From NCBI GenBank assembly GCA_963691815.1, contig OY829657.1:26727243-26791242 (forward strand): DNA of 64,000 nt. Reading direction: 5' to 3'. This document shows positions 1 through 10,504 of this stretch, piece after piece. Origin of the DNA: Echiichthys vipera (taxonomy: Eukaryota; Chordata; Actinopteri; Perciformes; Trachinidae). Numbering within the stretch: position 1 is the stretch's first letter; every line of letters begins with the position of its first letter. The notes beneath the pieces are model-generated. The model did not search any database, was not told where the DNA came from, and was given only the letters and a program-made list of their open reading frames with translations. Made by a program: the position numbers and the translations under genes.

Positions 1-95
1 AAAAATCGTATTGTCTTAAGGTGAGGTGTCTGGACATGTAGAGACGGTAGAGACGCCTCACATGTCCAGACACCTCACCTCTGCAGACGCGACGT
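1..95 (+). repeat. Terminal-repeat hairpin module, left outer copy
   Basis: Perfect 21-bp inverted arms at 19-39 and 60-80 surround a 20-nt loop. The whole 95-nt module is present as its exact reverse complement at 14,931-15,025 and as a diverged copy at about 665-766. It begins at the first base of the window with sequence that, on the right side, directly follows the neighbouring repeat segment, so the module is probably internal to the terminal repeat rather than the true element end. Confidence 0.85.
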
Positions 96-102
96 TTTTG
101 CA

Positions 103-273
103 AAGTATAAGTCTTTTTACATAAGTTGACGTGTCCTACCTTGTTTTAATGTGAGGGTTTTACTGAAGCTTTATGTTGTTAATAATGTGAAAGGGGTAGA
201 GTGGGGTTTAAATGAGAGTTGTTTTGTTTTTTAAATAGAGGTTTTAAGTTAAAATAGGTATGAGCAGAGTTAT
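103..273 (+). repeat. Terminal inverted repeat segment B, left
   Basis: This segment matches the reverse complement of 15,028-15,257 almost base for base. The right copy has about 45 extra bases. On the left it lies inside the hairpin module; on the right it lies outside it. Confidence 0.8.
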
Positions 274-477
274 AGAAAAATAAAAAGTATGCAAGAGTAC
301 TATATAAAGTGGTGTTTTTTAAAAATAAATAAAATTTGTTTAGAATATTGGTGTTATATGAGTAGGGATTTAATCAAAATAGTATTTTCTAGTTCTGTGT
401 CTTGTGATGTAAATTAGTGGTGTTTAAACAAGAAGAGATATAGTCAAGATACTATTTTCTCTTAGAGGCTGTGTTTT

Positions 478-810
478 CTTGTTAATTCTTTCTCATTAGA
501 TATTTGTGTGTGTGGGTGTGTGTGTGTGTGTGTGTGTGTGTTAGTGTTTTTTTTTTTTTTTTTTAAAAACAGTTGTTTATATGAGAAGATTTTTTCTTAG
601 CATTATAAGTTTTTATTCTTGATACTGTTACAGTCGTGGGAAGCAGGGGTTTTGGGGGTGGTTCGCAGACGCATTGTCTTAAGGTGAGGTGTCTGAACAT
701 GTAGAGACGGTAGAGACGTCTCTACAGACATGTCCAGACACCTCACCTCTGCAGGCGCGATGTCTGCTAAGGCTGATAGCCTTTGATTGTTAATTCTTTC
801 TCATTAGATA

Positions 811-863
<53 letters not shown>

Positions 864-884
864 CTGTGTGTGTGTGTGTGTGTT
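478..884 (+). repeat. Duplicated GT-microsatellite leader around a second hairpin module
   Basis: A segment beginning with a TTGTTAATTCTTTCTCATTA-like stretch and running into (GT)n occurs twice, at about 478-541 and 785-884. Between them, at 665-766, is a diverged copy of the terminal hairpin module (arms 682-702 and 728-748, one mismatch). A T-rich tract follows the first GT run. No gene is seen here. Confidence 0.75.
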
Positions 885-886
885 TT

Positions 887-1545
887 AAAGCTGCAGTTTT
901 CTCTCACTATTTACGTATTATTATATTATTCTTTTAAAAGTAAATAACTACATTCAAGACGGAGTCTTTAACATCAAAAAAAATAAAAAGACAATATAGA
1001 ATTGATACAAAAAAAAAATAAAAACATTTAACCACCAAAACCAGGTTGGTGGGAGGTACTGTCTCTAAGAACCGTATGGAGGTATTTGGAAGTAAGTATG
1101 GAACAACTTTCATCAAAGCTGCAGTTTTTCTCTCACTATATACGTATCATTATATTATTTAAAAAAAGTAAATAACTACATTCAAGACGGAGTCTTTAAC
1201 ATCAAAAAAAATAAAAAGACAATATAGAATTGATACAAAAAAAAATAAAAACATTTAACCACCAAAACCAGGTTGGTGGGAGGTACTGTCTCTAAGAACC
1301 GTATGGAGGTATTTGGAAGTAAGTATGGAACAACTTTCATCAAAGCTGCAGTTTTTCTCTCACTATATACGTATCATTATATTATTTAAAAAAAGTAAAT
1401 AACTACATTCAAGACGGAGTCTTTAACATTAAAAATAAAAAAAAAGACAATATAGAACATTTACCCCGCCAAAACCAGGGTGGGGTGGGGGAGACACTGT
1501 CTCTCACGAACCCCATGAGGTGTGAGATAAATGTCAATAAAAGCT
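887..1545 (+). repeat. Three tandem copies of a ~228-bp repeat
   Basis: Copies start at 887, 1115 and 1342 (periods 228 and 227; the third is about 200 bp and more diverged). Each starts with AAAGCTGCAG and carries an A-rich block followed by a GGTTGGTGGGAGG-type block. The array sits between the terminal repeat and the first promoter. A role is not evident; long reading frames here are incidental. Confidence 0.8.
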
Positions 1546-1609
1546 GCAGATACGAATCAGCATAGACATCCAGAACAATCGAGGTGTTACTTTGAGGAGG
1601 GTTTTTCTG

Positions 1610-1616
1610 TATAAAT
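1610..1616 (+). promoter_or_regulatory. TATA box of the left accessory gene
   Basis: TATAAAT lies 124 bp upstream of the first ATG of the spliced gene at 1740. Pyrimidine-rich initiator-like sequence (CTCAGACCTCAGACT) follows about 30 bp downstream, a normal spacing for a polymerase II start. Assignment is from motif and position only. Confidence 0.5.
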
Positions 1617-1739
1617 CTAGGGACTCTGGTAAAGAAATTTTCTCAGACCTCAGACTTCATATCGTTGCGAGACAGACTGCGTTGCGGCATTGCTCACCCG
1701 TTCTTTTCTGCTTGAAAATACATCAACTTCTTCTGGAAA

Positions 1740-2751
1740 ATGGCGAACACATCTGGTGAGTATGACATTTTATTGTTTAAGTTTTAAATTGGTACAAGAG
1801 TATATACCTGATGCGTTATTTGATAAGTAGTGTTCTAAAACAGGGGAGGAGTGCACTGTGCTAGCCACTACAGTGACCTCTGGGGCCACCATTCTAGAAG
1901 ACAACGGAGCAAGAGAGAGGGCCTATATCCTAGGTATAAAGCTAACATCTAAGTTAACATTTGTATAATATGTATGTTGTGTGACTGTGACTGTGTGAAG
2001 AAAACGTTTAAAGCTGTCATTAACTTAATTTTTTAACCCCACTTAAAGAGGCCCAGCAGGCGGTAGATACACAGCAAAACCCTGGAAATGAGACATGTTT
2101 TAATCAGAAAACTGCAGAAAAGGGTGCGTTGTTATCCTTTTATATTTACATTAAAAGAGCTGTTTTATGGTTTGCATTTTGACAAGTATCTCTTCTAATT
2201 CTATACTTCATACAGGAATATTCCCGATCTTCAACATACAGCATACATCTTTACAAGGAACCGAGACAACAGAAGCGCCTATTCTGATAAAGGACACACA
2301 GGAAGAAACTGATGAAGGACCCTCTACCTCAGCTACCAACACTGACACAGAATCAGAAATTCCAAACTGGACTGAGGCACAGATACAAGACTGGGACGAA
2401 AATTCTTTCACCGAAGAAAATCAGCACTCATCTCATAGTAAGAAAAACAATACATATCAACCTGTACAACAGCTGTCTACAAATAAGTCTTTCACCTATG
2501 CAGAAAGAGAGCTACAGGGGTTGATAAGGCGTAGCAGAGCCCAGATTAAGGAATGCCGTTATACAAAGACGGTAGTCAATAACAACAGCATCAGACTCGC
2601 CAACATAGCACTCAGACAGATTAGGAAATCACATCAGCTGGAAAGAGAGGTTGGATTGCTTAGAAGCGAGGTTTTGGAACTTAGAGGCCATCTTAAAAGA
2701 GATTTCAATATGATGAGTAATAAATTGGATCTACTGCTAAGAAAAATGTGA
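1740..2751 (+). CDS. Spliced accessory protein of unknown function (four exons)
   Basis: Exons at 1740-1755, 1844-1933, 2049-2123 and 2216-2751 join into one open frame of about 238 codons. Each intron starts GT, ends AG, and interrupts a codon after its first base; the reading frame stays open through all three junctions, which is strong internal support. An unspliced frame starting at 2167 exists but its first 16 codons are intronic. The encoded protein has an acidic, Ser/Thr-rich middle and a C-terminal 60 residues rich in charged residues with heptad-like leucines, suggesting a coiled coil and oligomerisation. I do not recognise the family. It is the first gene inside the left repeat, 79 bp before the polymerase, a position used for early regulatory or host-interaction genes in related elements (inference). 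Confidence 0.65.
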
Positions 2752-2830
2752 ATAGCGTGTGTGCTAGACTCCTGGAGGTGGATAAGTTTGTGTCTGATTT
2801 AGCATACGGTGTCTTGTGTTGTCTTAAAAC

Positions 2831-5800
2831 ATGGGTCGCAAATGCGCTCGCAAATCAAAACATGGCAGACGTTGTGTTGTGGTATCTAACGATGATGAAA
2901 ATGACCCTCTCAATAGCCTATCGGAGATAGAAAAAGAAATACATGGAATGGTTGATGCAAATTCAGGTGTTGAGGAGGAGGAGGAGTGGTATGAATATAC
3001 TCCATCGTCTCTCATCGACAGCCTATCTGATATTGAAATTGAAATGGATGCATTAGAGGAAGATGAGGTGGATATGACATCGGTGCAGGCTCTTAATCTT
3101 TTGCATAGCATGGGTATATTGAAGCATGATATCTCAGGATTTGTTGAGTCAGATGAGGAGTTGCAAAAGGCACAAATGACTGGTGCTTCTGTACACCAAA
3201 GACAACCCCCTCAGAATGATAGCATCCCTTCATCACATAAACACAAACATAAAACTGCAATGTACAGCCCTGAATTAGCCGCACGTTTGAACCGGGTGGG
3301 GGGAGCACGTGAGTTTAATATCACAGAGAGGAGCAATTTTAACGGTGCAGAGATAAGACAGCGTGTTAACCTGAATGATATTGCGTTGGATAATCTTAGC
3401 ACTGCATTGTCAACACTCAGACATAGACTAACAGATATAGTTGACTTTTCAACAGATTTGGCAGCGCCAGATGGCGTATTAAATGTAGTTTTAAGAGGAC
3501 CATCATTGTCCAGCGATGTGTGTGCGTTGTTAAATGCATCTAACAACTTCAATGCTGAAGCTTTCCTGAACGAAATTGAGCAGGTGATGCAAAGTAATGA
3601 CAGGATTGCGTCAGATGATCAGCTTGAATTTGTAGTCTCGGCAGCATTCAACAAGCGTGGGGGTGTGAGACGCAAACTAGCATCCATCCCCTATGACGAT
3701 ATAATAAAAAAGAAAAAATTAAATCTCTACATACCCCCAAACACGGATAATAACTTGTGCTTTTCCATTTGTCTCGTACACTACATGAACCCAGACATGC
3801 ATGAAAATGAGGTCCAAGAGCAGGCCCTGCAGGTTCATTCGGGTGTAGGTTTTGATGTGGATCAGAAGGTATCGTTGTCAGACGTGTCCAAATTTGAGCA
3901 GCATTTGGGTATCAAGGTTATTGTATTCCATCACAATAACATTACGAAAAAATTGGAGACATTCCAAACACATGAAGACCCCCACCCCAAAACAGCCTGG
4001 CTCTACCTGAATGATGAACATTATTACATGGTAGAAAAGAAAACCGGATTTTTGGGGTCTAGCTATGTGTGTGATTACTGCTACAAAGGCTACCAAGCAC
4101 CAGCATTCCACAAATGCAAATACTTTTGCAATGTATGTCTGTCTGCTGAATGTCGCACACAGCAAGGTTTATCAGCCATACACTGTGCAGATTGCAACCG
4201 CTTCTGTAGGTCAAAAGAATGTTTTGACAGGCACAAGCGTGTAGTTGATGCTGCAAGCAAAAATTTTAGACCTTGTGAGCGCACTAAATATTGCAACGAT
4301 TGTGGTCGTCTTTATGGCATCAGCAGCAAATCAAAAGCGGGGGGTCATAAATGTCTAAAGGACAAATGTAGTCACTGTGGCGCATTGATGGAGTCTGACA
4401 TAGATCATCAGTGTTTTATACAACCAGAAAAAACGCCAGAGCCCCAGACTAAATATGTCTTTTACGACTTTGAGACACACACTGATAACGACAACCACGA
4501 GGCCAATTTTGTCTGTGCTATTGATTTTGAAAATGAGAAATGGACAGCCTCAGGCCCAAAATGTGTTGAACTCTTTCTACAAAAGTTTAGGAAACCAAAA
4601 TACAAAGACTACACATTCATTGCTCATAATGCTTCAGGATTTGACCACTACATTGTGTTGCACTATCTCACCAAACAGGGTATCACCCCTAAAATCATAA
4701 TGAAAGGAAGCAGGGTAGTGCGCATGTTTGATTCGGTATACAGACAGAGGTGGATTGATTCGTTCAGTTTCCTACCCATGAGACTTGCAAAAACTCCTGC
4801 AGCATTAGGTTTTGAAGACCTCAGAAAAGGCCATTTCCCTCACCTGTTCAACACCACAGAAAACTCAGAATACATAGGCCCCTATCCAGAGCCTCATTAC
4901 TATGGATATGACAACATGTCTGTACATGACAGGACAGAGTTCATGCTGTGGTACAACACAGTACGGCATGGGGTGTTTGATTTCCGGAGGGAACTATATT
5001 CTTACGGGGTGAATGATGTGATTATTTTGCGCAAAGCCTGCATTGTTTATCGTGAAACCTTTTTGGAGGGTGCCAAGCTTGATCCTTTTGAATATTTGTC
5101 AACAAGACAATAGGCGAATTGCTTATGAGTTTGCAGGCTGTTTTTGGCATGGTTGCTCCAGATGTTTTAATCACGGCCATAAAAACCCCTCAAACCACAT
5201 TGCATTTGGGGTTCTTCACCGACAGTTTAAGGAAAAAATCCAATCACTTAGACTAACACATAAACTAGAAGTCAAGGTTATGTGGGAATGTGAGTGGGCG
5301 AGAGCCAAGCAAGGTGACCCAATTCTGCAGGACTTTTTGAAAACTTATGATGCGCCTGAAAGACTCAACCCTCGAAAAGCCCTGTTTGGCGGTCGAACCA
5401 ATGCGTACAAACTGTACTACAAAGCAGCTCAGGGTGAAAAGGTGCATTATTATGATTTCACATCGCTGTACCCCACTGTTCAGGCCCACAAATGCTACCC
5501 CATAGGGCACCCCAAAGTGATCTTCCGCGATTTTGAACCGCTGGAAAATTATTTTGGGTTGATAAAGTGTACTGTACAACCTCCCAGAGGGTTGTACCAC
5601 CCCGTGCTGCCATATCACTGCAACAGTAAGCTGATGTTTCCTCTGTGTCGCACATGTGCCGAAAGTGAAAACCAGGAAAGCGAATGTAGCCATTCTGTTG
5701 CTGAGAGAGCTCTCTCAGGTGTCTGGGTGAGTGCTGAGCTTCTAAAAGCTGTAGAAAAGGGTTATACTGTAGACAGGATAGATGAGGTATGGCATTTCGA

Positions 5801-6718
5801 GCACAAAAGTGACAGTCTGTTTAAAAACTACGTGAAAACCTTCCTACAGCGGAAGCAGGAGGCGTCAGGGTACCCCTGCTATGCAAAAGACGAGGAGTCA
5901 AAAGCAAAATACATCCAGGATTATCACGACAGAGAGGGGATTCATTTGAACCCCGACCGGATTGAATTTAACCAAGCGGTGCGTAGCATTAACAAGCTTC
6001 TTTTGAACTCTCTCTGGGGGCGCTTTTCCATGCGTGAAAATCAGGTCACAAGTGAACTTGTGACAGATCCTGATGTTTTTGCCCGCTACATGTTTAGTGA
6101 TCTGTATGATGTCAGACATTTTCTATTCCTATCTGATCATGTCGCACTTGTCCAGTGGCGGTTCAGAGAAGCACAGACGGGTAGAACAAAAGACATAAAC
6201 ATCTTTATAGGAGCTATGACTACAGCATACGCACGTCTGATGCTTTATGATTTGATGGATAAGCTAGGTGAGAGATGTCTCTACTCTGATACAGACAGTG
6301 TCATTTTTGTTTCAAAGGAAGGTGACTGGATGCCCGAAACAGGCCCCTTTTTAGGGGATTTGACCGACGAGCTCAACGGTGATAGCGATGGGGGTGATTA
6401 TATTGTGGAGTTTGTATCTGGTGGGCCAAAATGTTATGCATACCATTCTCTACACAACAAGACTGCTGTAAGTGTAAGGGTGTGACGCTGAGTGCACACA
6501 ATGCTTCCATTGTGACATGTGATGCACTCGTGAAGCTTGTCCACGAATTTGTGGGGTGTAATAGGACAACGCAAAACATTGTAACAAAATCAGACACAAT
6601 AGTGAGAGATAAAAAGACACTTCAGCTGAAAAACAAAACAGTCAGGAAGCGCTTTCAGGTGGTCTACACAAAGAGACGGTCACTCCCTGATTTGACTACA
6701 CTGCCGTATGGTTACTGA
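2831..6718 (+). pseudogene. polB: Family B DNA polymerase, protein-primed type, broken in three frames
   Basis: Frame 1 (2831-5113) holds an N-terminal extension, an OTU-protease-like region (candidate Cys310 and His397), a cysteine-rich zinc-binding stretch from about residue 414, then the 3'-5' exonuclease: Exo I with Asp546/Glu548, Exo II with Asn600/Asp605, Exo III with Tyr725/Asp729. Frame 2 (useful part about 5113-6470, ending at 6485) holds the polymerase: motif A with Asp codon at 5454 (DFTSLYP), motif B near 6006 (NSLWGRF) and motif C YSDTDS at 6282-6299. Frame 3 (about 6470-6718) is the C-terminus. The first break coincides with what looks like an out-of-frame deletion between exonuclease and palm; the second is a small frameshift. 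The stop overlaps the start of the ATPase gene. As read, no single frame gives an active enzyme; the role when intact is genome replication. Confidence 0.88.
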
Positions 6719-7388
6719 GATGAGTGTTCGGGACATTGGGGTGTTTGATTGTAGGCTGCAGCATCCTTTCAGTCTTATTGTGTCAGGTCCTTCAAACTGT
6801 GGCAAGACCTATTTTGTAAAAATGCTGATTGAAAATGCTGATAAAATAATATCAAAAAATATTGATAACATTGTGTATATATATTCATGTTGGCAGCCAA
6901 TGTATGATCATATCTTAAAATCTAGAAATGTAAATTTTATTGAAGGCCTGCCGGTAACTTTATGTGATGATTCATTGTTGCCTGTAAATAAAAACAATTT
7001 GTTGATCATTGATGATTTAATGAATGATGCTTGTAATAATGTTGAAGTTCAGAATGTTTTTACAAAGTATGTACATCACAGGAATTTAAGCTGTTTGTAT
7101 CTTGTACAGAATTTGTTTTTTCACGGTAGTAGTAGCCGTACTATCAGTTTAAATGCCAGTTATCTTGTTATTTTCAAGAATCCTAGAGACAAGTCTCAAA
7201 TTATGGTTATGGCACGACAGATGTTTCCTGGGAAAACTAAATTTTTTATGGAATGTTATGAAGATGCTGTGAGTAAACCTTTTGGTTATCTTTTTATTGA
7301 TTATAAAGCCACGACACCTGATCATCTCCGTCTCAGAACGGATCTGCTTTCAGATCAACCTGTTGTCTACATTCCTAAATTCAAATAA
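6708..7388 (+). CDS. FtsK/HerA-type genome-packaging ATPase
   Basis: A 226-residue protein with Walker A GPSNCGKT at residues 27-34 and Walker B LLIIDD with Asp102/Asp103, followed by a polar-residue motif in LVQNLF that fits the sensor position of this family. Size and motifs match the packaging ATPases of Polintons and related double jelly-roll viruses, which drive DNA into the preformed capsid. The ATG at 6708 overlaps the last codons of the polymerase; a second in-frame ATG at 6720 is possible. The frame is intact. Codon use is more A/T-rich than the polymerase. The next gene starts 5 bp after the stop, indicating a tightly packed late block. Confidence 0.88.
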   Translation: MVTEMSVRDIGVFDCRLQHPFSLIVSGPSNCGKTYFVKMLIENADKIISKNIDNIVYIYSCWQPMYDHILKSRNVNFIEGLPVTLCDDSLLPVNKNNLLIIDDLMNDACNNVEVQNVFTKYVHHRNLSCLYLVQNLFFHGSSSRTISLNASYLVIFKNPRDKSQIMVMARQMFPGKTKFFMECYEDAVSKPFGYLFIDYKATTPDHLRLRTDLLSDQPVVYIPKFK

Positions 7389-7392
7389 AAAC

Positions 7393-7731
7393 ATGTTTGA
7401 ACGGATCAGAAGAAATTTGTCCTTGTTGAAACTTTTGCATGATGCATCTCCTTCTCAGAGAAAGAACATTATTAAAAGTGCTTCCTCAGACTTTATTCTA
7501 ACATTATGTGAAATTGCATACAATGTTCTAAAAGGCAAGATCCCTCTAACCAAAACACAATACCACAAGTTGAAAAAGAAGAAGGCGGGGATTAAATTAT
7601 TTGCTGATAAAAAGGTGGGCTTGGTGAAGAAAAAGAAGAAGCTAATCAATCAGTCTGGGGGATTTCTTCTACCTCTCTTAAGTATTGCTGTGCCTTTTAT
7701 AACTAGTCTTATAGCCTCAAGACAGAAATAG
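7393..7731 (+). CDS. Small basic protein with C-terminal hydrophobic segment, putative minor virion protein
   Basis: A 112-residue product from the ATG at 7393, 5 bp after the ATPase stop; the frame is open further upstream but that part overlaps the ATPase. The middle is lysine-rich (KLKKKKAG and VKKKKK clusters), and the C-terminus is a glycine-led hydrophobic stretch (GGFLLPLLSIAVPFITSLIA) that could be membrane-active. Comparable basic-plus-GGF-hydrophobic small proteins sit next to the ATPase or capsid genes in other Polintons and are thought to be minor virion components, by analogy with adenoviral lytic or core peptides. The function here is inferred from composition and neighbours only. 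Confidence 0.6.
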   Translation: MFERIRRNLSLLKLLHDASPSQRKNIIKSASSDFILTLCEIAYNVLKGKIPLTKTQYHKLKKKKAGIKLFADKKVGLVKKKKKLINQSGGFLLPLLSIAVPFITSLIASRQK

Positions 7732-7738
7732 AAAGAAC

Positions 7739-8476
7739 ATGGAACATGCTCAGAAGATGTTTCTTGTACCACAACAACAACTAAATCTTTTAAGACATCA
7801 ACCCCCGCGAGCGTCTATAAGGGATATGGTTGAAAATGAATTGGATCGCGATATGAGAGACATTTTGGACAAGAAAACTGAGGATATTCATGAAAAGGCA
7901 AAAAAATATTCCATCGTCTTGCAGAGATTTCTCACAATGGTTAGGCAAGGTGAGCGTGATCAGAATACACTTACATTGTCTCTACCCCTGAATGAAAATG
8001 TGAACGGGACAGTGCATGAGGAGGGCCGTGAAGATAAAGATTCTGTGGTTGAAGAAATTTTAAAAAACATTCCAAAAATCAACAAGAATAGAGTGCAGCA
8101 TATTATGGATAAGATGATATCTGCAAAACATATTACTTCATGGACTAAACAGGGGGAATTTGTTTTTAACGGCAACGTGATAAAAGAATCCCACGTTTAC
8201 GATTTGCTAAGAAGTGTAACAGCCCCTAACAATATATCTGACAGTCAAAGGCCTACAGGATGGGACAAATACCTGCTATCATTATCTATGCTGAACGTCC
8301 CTCTCTCAGTCGTACCCAATCATCAGGTTAAAAGAAGAATTGAAGAGCTTAAGAAACATTCACCTGTCACTCAATCTTTGAACCCCAACCCTGCTAAAAG
8401 AAAGCGAGTAGTAGACGAGGAAGAAAGTCTTTTTCCATCTCCGAGACTTGTGTCTTCAAACTGGGTGCATTTTTGA
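7739..8476 (+). CDS. Conserved-looking Polinton protein of unknown function (245 aa)
   Basis: The ATG at 7739 follows the previous stop by 7 bp. The first 65 residues are helical and charged, with a VPQQQLNLL start and a segment containing EKAKKYSIVLQRFL; this type of N-terminus recurs in uncharacterised proteins of animal Polintons (recalled family resemblance, not searched). A central region (about 100-200) looks globular, and residues 215-232 contain a basic cluster KRKRVVDEEE that could act as a nuclear localisation signal. Position in the rightward late block, just before the convergent terminator, suggests a virion or assembly role. No catalytic motif is visible. Confidence 0.6.
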   Translation: MEHAQKMFLVPQQQLNLLRHQPPRASIRDMVENELDRDMRDILDKKTEDIHEKAKKYSIVLQRFLTMVRQGERDQNTLTLSLPLNENVNGTVHEEGREDKDSVVEEILKNIPKINKNRVQHIMDKMISAKHITSWTKQGEFVFNGNVIKESHVYDLLRSVTAPNNISDSQRPTGWDKYLLSLSMLNVPLSVVPNHQVKRRIEELKKHSPVTQSLNPNPAKRKRVVDEEESLFPSPRLVSSNWVHF

Positions 8477-8502
8477 TTTTTGTACTGTCTCATGTGGTGT
8501 TA

Positions 8503-8558
8503 AATAAAAAAGAAAAAACCAAAAGATTACGTAATAGAGTGTTCAGAACCCTTTTATT
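8503..8558. terminator. Convergent polyadenylation signals
   Basis: AATAAA at 8503-8508 on the plus strand lies 27 bp after the stop of the rightward block. TTTATT at 8553-8558 is AATAAA on the minus strand and would serve the leftward block. The interval to 8694 is A/T-rich and has no gene. Confidence 0.6.
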
Positions 8559-8694
8559 TTTATTTTCATGCATAATACAGTTGGTATAAAATACAAATAG
8601 CAAAAACAAAAAACAAAACAAAAACAAAAACAACAAAAAAAAAATTCATCTTAAAAATAAATCTCCAGATTGTACACATTGTACACACCCAAAG

Positions 8695-9183
8695 TCACTC
8701 TTTGCACATGAAACAGAGGGTTGTATCTTTTTTCACAAATTTGCACACCATAACATCATTTTTCTGTAGGTTATTACTATATTTCTTCATTAGAGCATCA
8801 TAAGAAACCCCTTTATCCATCTGATAGAGAAAAAAAATACAATGCTGACCACACACTGTGGAGCACACATCTTGCACTTGTTTTACAGAATGCTGTATAG
8901 ACACACTATTTCTATTAAGAAAGGAAAAAATTGATTCAGGGAAGTGTGCGTAAGTAGGCGCATTCCCAAAGCTGTCAAAGAATGAACCCACTCCATGTTC
9001 ATTGATGTAGAGAGCCAACCAATGTTGTCCACTCATGTAAGAGGGGTCAGTATTTATCACCAGCCAATAGGGTCTATTCATTATCATTTTTTTTTTAGGC
9101 AGCTGATCGCTGGCAAATACTCCTACAAAGACACTTTGTTTTACCAACTTGCCAAGTATCTCAGTCAACTCTATTGTGTTCAT
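8695..9183 (-). CDS. Adenain-like cysteine protease
   Basis: A 162-residue protein. His54 in GQHWLAL, Asp70 in SFFDSFG, Gln104 and Cys111 (VQDVCSTVCGQHC) give the adenain-type set: His and acidic residue, then oxyanion Gln seven residues before the nucleophilic Cys. In this family the enzyme cleaves capsid precursors during virion maturation. It is the last gene of the leftward block, ending just before the minus-strand polyadenylation signal, and its ATG lies 12 bp after the capsid gene stop. The length is slightly short of adenoviral homologues but the catalytic core is complete, so it appears intact. Confidence 0.85.
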   Translation of the reverse strand: MNTIELTEILGKLVKQSVFVGVFASDQLPKKKMIMNRPYWLVINTDPSYMSGQHWLALYINEHGVGSFFDSFGNAPTYAHFPESIFSFLNRNSVSIQHSVKQVQDVCSTVCGQHCIFFLYQMDKGVSYDALMKKYSNNLQKNDVMVCKFVKKDTTLCFMCKE

Positions 9184-9195
9184 ATTGTGGCGATC

Positions 9196-10503
9196 TCAGT
9201 AAAAATCAATGAGAACCTGCCGCCGTGAAGATATCTCGATTATAGAATCATGTGTGGAATAAATTATAGCATTTATTGTTCTCTGTAGAGGGTTTCTAAA
9301 ACGCGCCTCTAGACGAACACTGCCATTTTTTACAAGGGACATATGCCCTCCACAGCCCTCGTCAGGGGTCAAGTTAAAGCAAAACATGGAATAGCCTTTA
9401 CAAAATTCATCCCTGGATATCGCTACAGCAGTGTTTTTTAAATACTTGCCAGTGGCTGTATATAGCTGGTGGTACTCTCTTACGGCATTACCCCTGGCAA
9501 AATTGGGCTGAAAGGGTTTTGAGGGATATTGCTGCCCATCAACGTATAAACATAAAAATTCTATATCATAATGGTTAAATGTAAAAGGGTTACGTGCATA
9601 AGAGCCACTAAAAGATTCATTATCTACAAATGCTATAACAATACTTTTCGGTATCTGCCCCAAAAATATATTTTCCTGATTACAGACCCGGGTACCTGCC
9701 GGAATGCTAAAATTCTTGATGCAGACCCTATCAATAGGGTATTTCACGTTACTGTGCATTAGAGCTTTGGCGTGGGCGATCTTAACAGAGGGTGACACAG
9801 TGACTTTCTTTATAAACAGGCTCGCGGACATAATACTGACCATAAAGTCATCCACCGTATTTCTCATTAGACAAAATTCGTTTTTTGCTCCTATAAATTT
9901 AAGTTTAAGATCAATACCATTTATCAACAACTTGTCCTGAAAAAACAGATCAGAGTGTATAGGGGAAATTAATTCCACCACACGACCTCCTTCTGTATAC
10001 CCCATTCTCTTGATAAGTCCTTCATTATCACCGCCAGCTGTCACATCCTCCATATGACCCGCAGTGTCCATGCAAAACAATCCAGATCCAAATTGTGATT
10101 CTAATGCATCTTTTCCATAATTTAAAAGACATTCTATAATCCCTCGATAAGGATATGTGTTTGACGACTGTGTAATGAGTCTGTCCCCCAGCGATATATC
10201 CACTTGGGAAAACAGAGTACATCCAGGGTAATTGATAAAGCCAACTTCATCTCCGTGTGCCAGATTTCCCCCGTTAGCCTTGGTGATCTTAGCACGGATG
10301 TACATAAAAGTATTGTTCAGGTCCAGATATTCTTCTGAGCTTGCTGGGATGTAAAATTCTAATGGAGCTGTGTCTGTAATGGCTGCTAGAGGAGGTACTT
10401 CCACGTATACACATTTCTCAATACTCGTTTGTGTTAACGGAACGAGAAACAGGTCCAATTCCGATTTCACACATTCTTTTGACATTTCGTGTACTAAAGC
10501 CAT
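9196..10503 (-). CDS. Major capsid protein, double jelly-roll (hexon-like)
   Basis: 435 residues, uninterrupted. The N-terminus has the pattern of Polinton major capsid proteins: a leader ending in a Tyr-Val-Glu-Val-Pro-Pro-Leu strand, then PLEFYIPASSEEYLDL followed by a beta-strand ending IRAKI. The length, beta-rich sequence without long helices, and position between core-like protein and protease agree. It would form the hexagonal capsomers as trimers. The ATG at 10,503 begins one base after the stop of the upstream gene. Assignment is by recalled family pattern and context; a structure prediction would confirm two jelly rolls. Confidence 0.82.
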   Translation of the reverse strand: MALVHEMSKECVKSELDLFLVPLTQTSIEKCVYVEVPPLAAITDTAPLEFYIPASSEEYLDLNNTFMYIRAKITKANGGNLAHGDEVGFINYPGCTLFSQVDISLGDRLITQSSNTYPYRGIIECLLNYGKDALESQFGSGLFCMDTAGHMEDVTAGGDNEGLIKRMGYTEGGRVVELISPIHSDLFFQDKLLINGIDLKLKFIGAKNEFCLMRNTVDDFMVSIMSASLFIKKVTVSPSVKIAHAKALMHSNVKYPIDRVCIKNFSIPAGTRVCNQENIFLGQIPKSIVIAFVDNESFSGSYARNPFTFNHYDIEFLCLYVDGQQYPSKPFQPNFARGNAVREYHQLYTATGKYLKNTAVAISRDEFCKGYSMFCFNLTPDEGCGGHMSLVKNGSVRLEARFRNPLQRTINAIIYSTHDSIIEISSRRQVLIDFY

Positions 10504-10504
10504 T

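Noticed and set aside
934..1116. 60-codon minus-strand frame
   Set aside because: Lies inside the 228-bp tandem repeat and is rich in hydrophobic low-complexity residues; no support as a gene.
3878..4296. Minus-strand frames of 65-95 codons within the polymerase gene
   Set aside because: They overlap conserved polymerase coding sequence on the other strand and have no domain.
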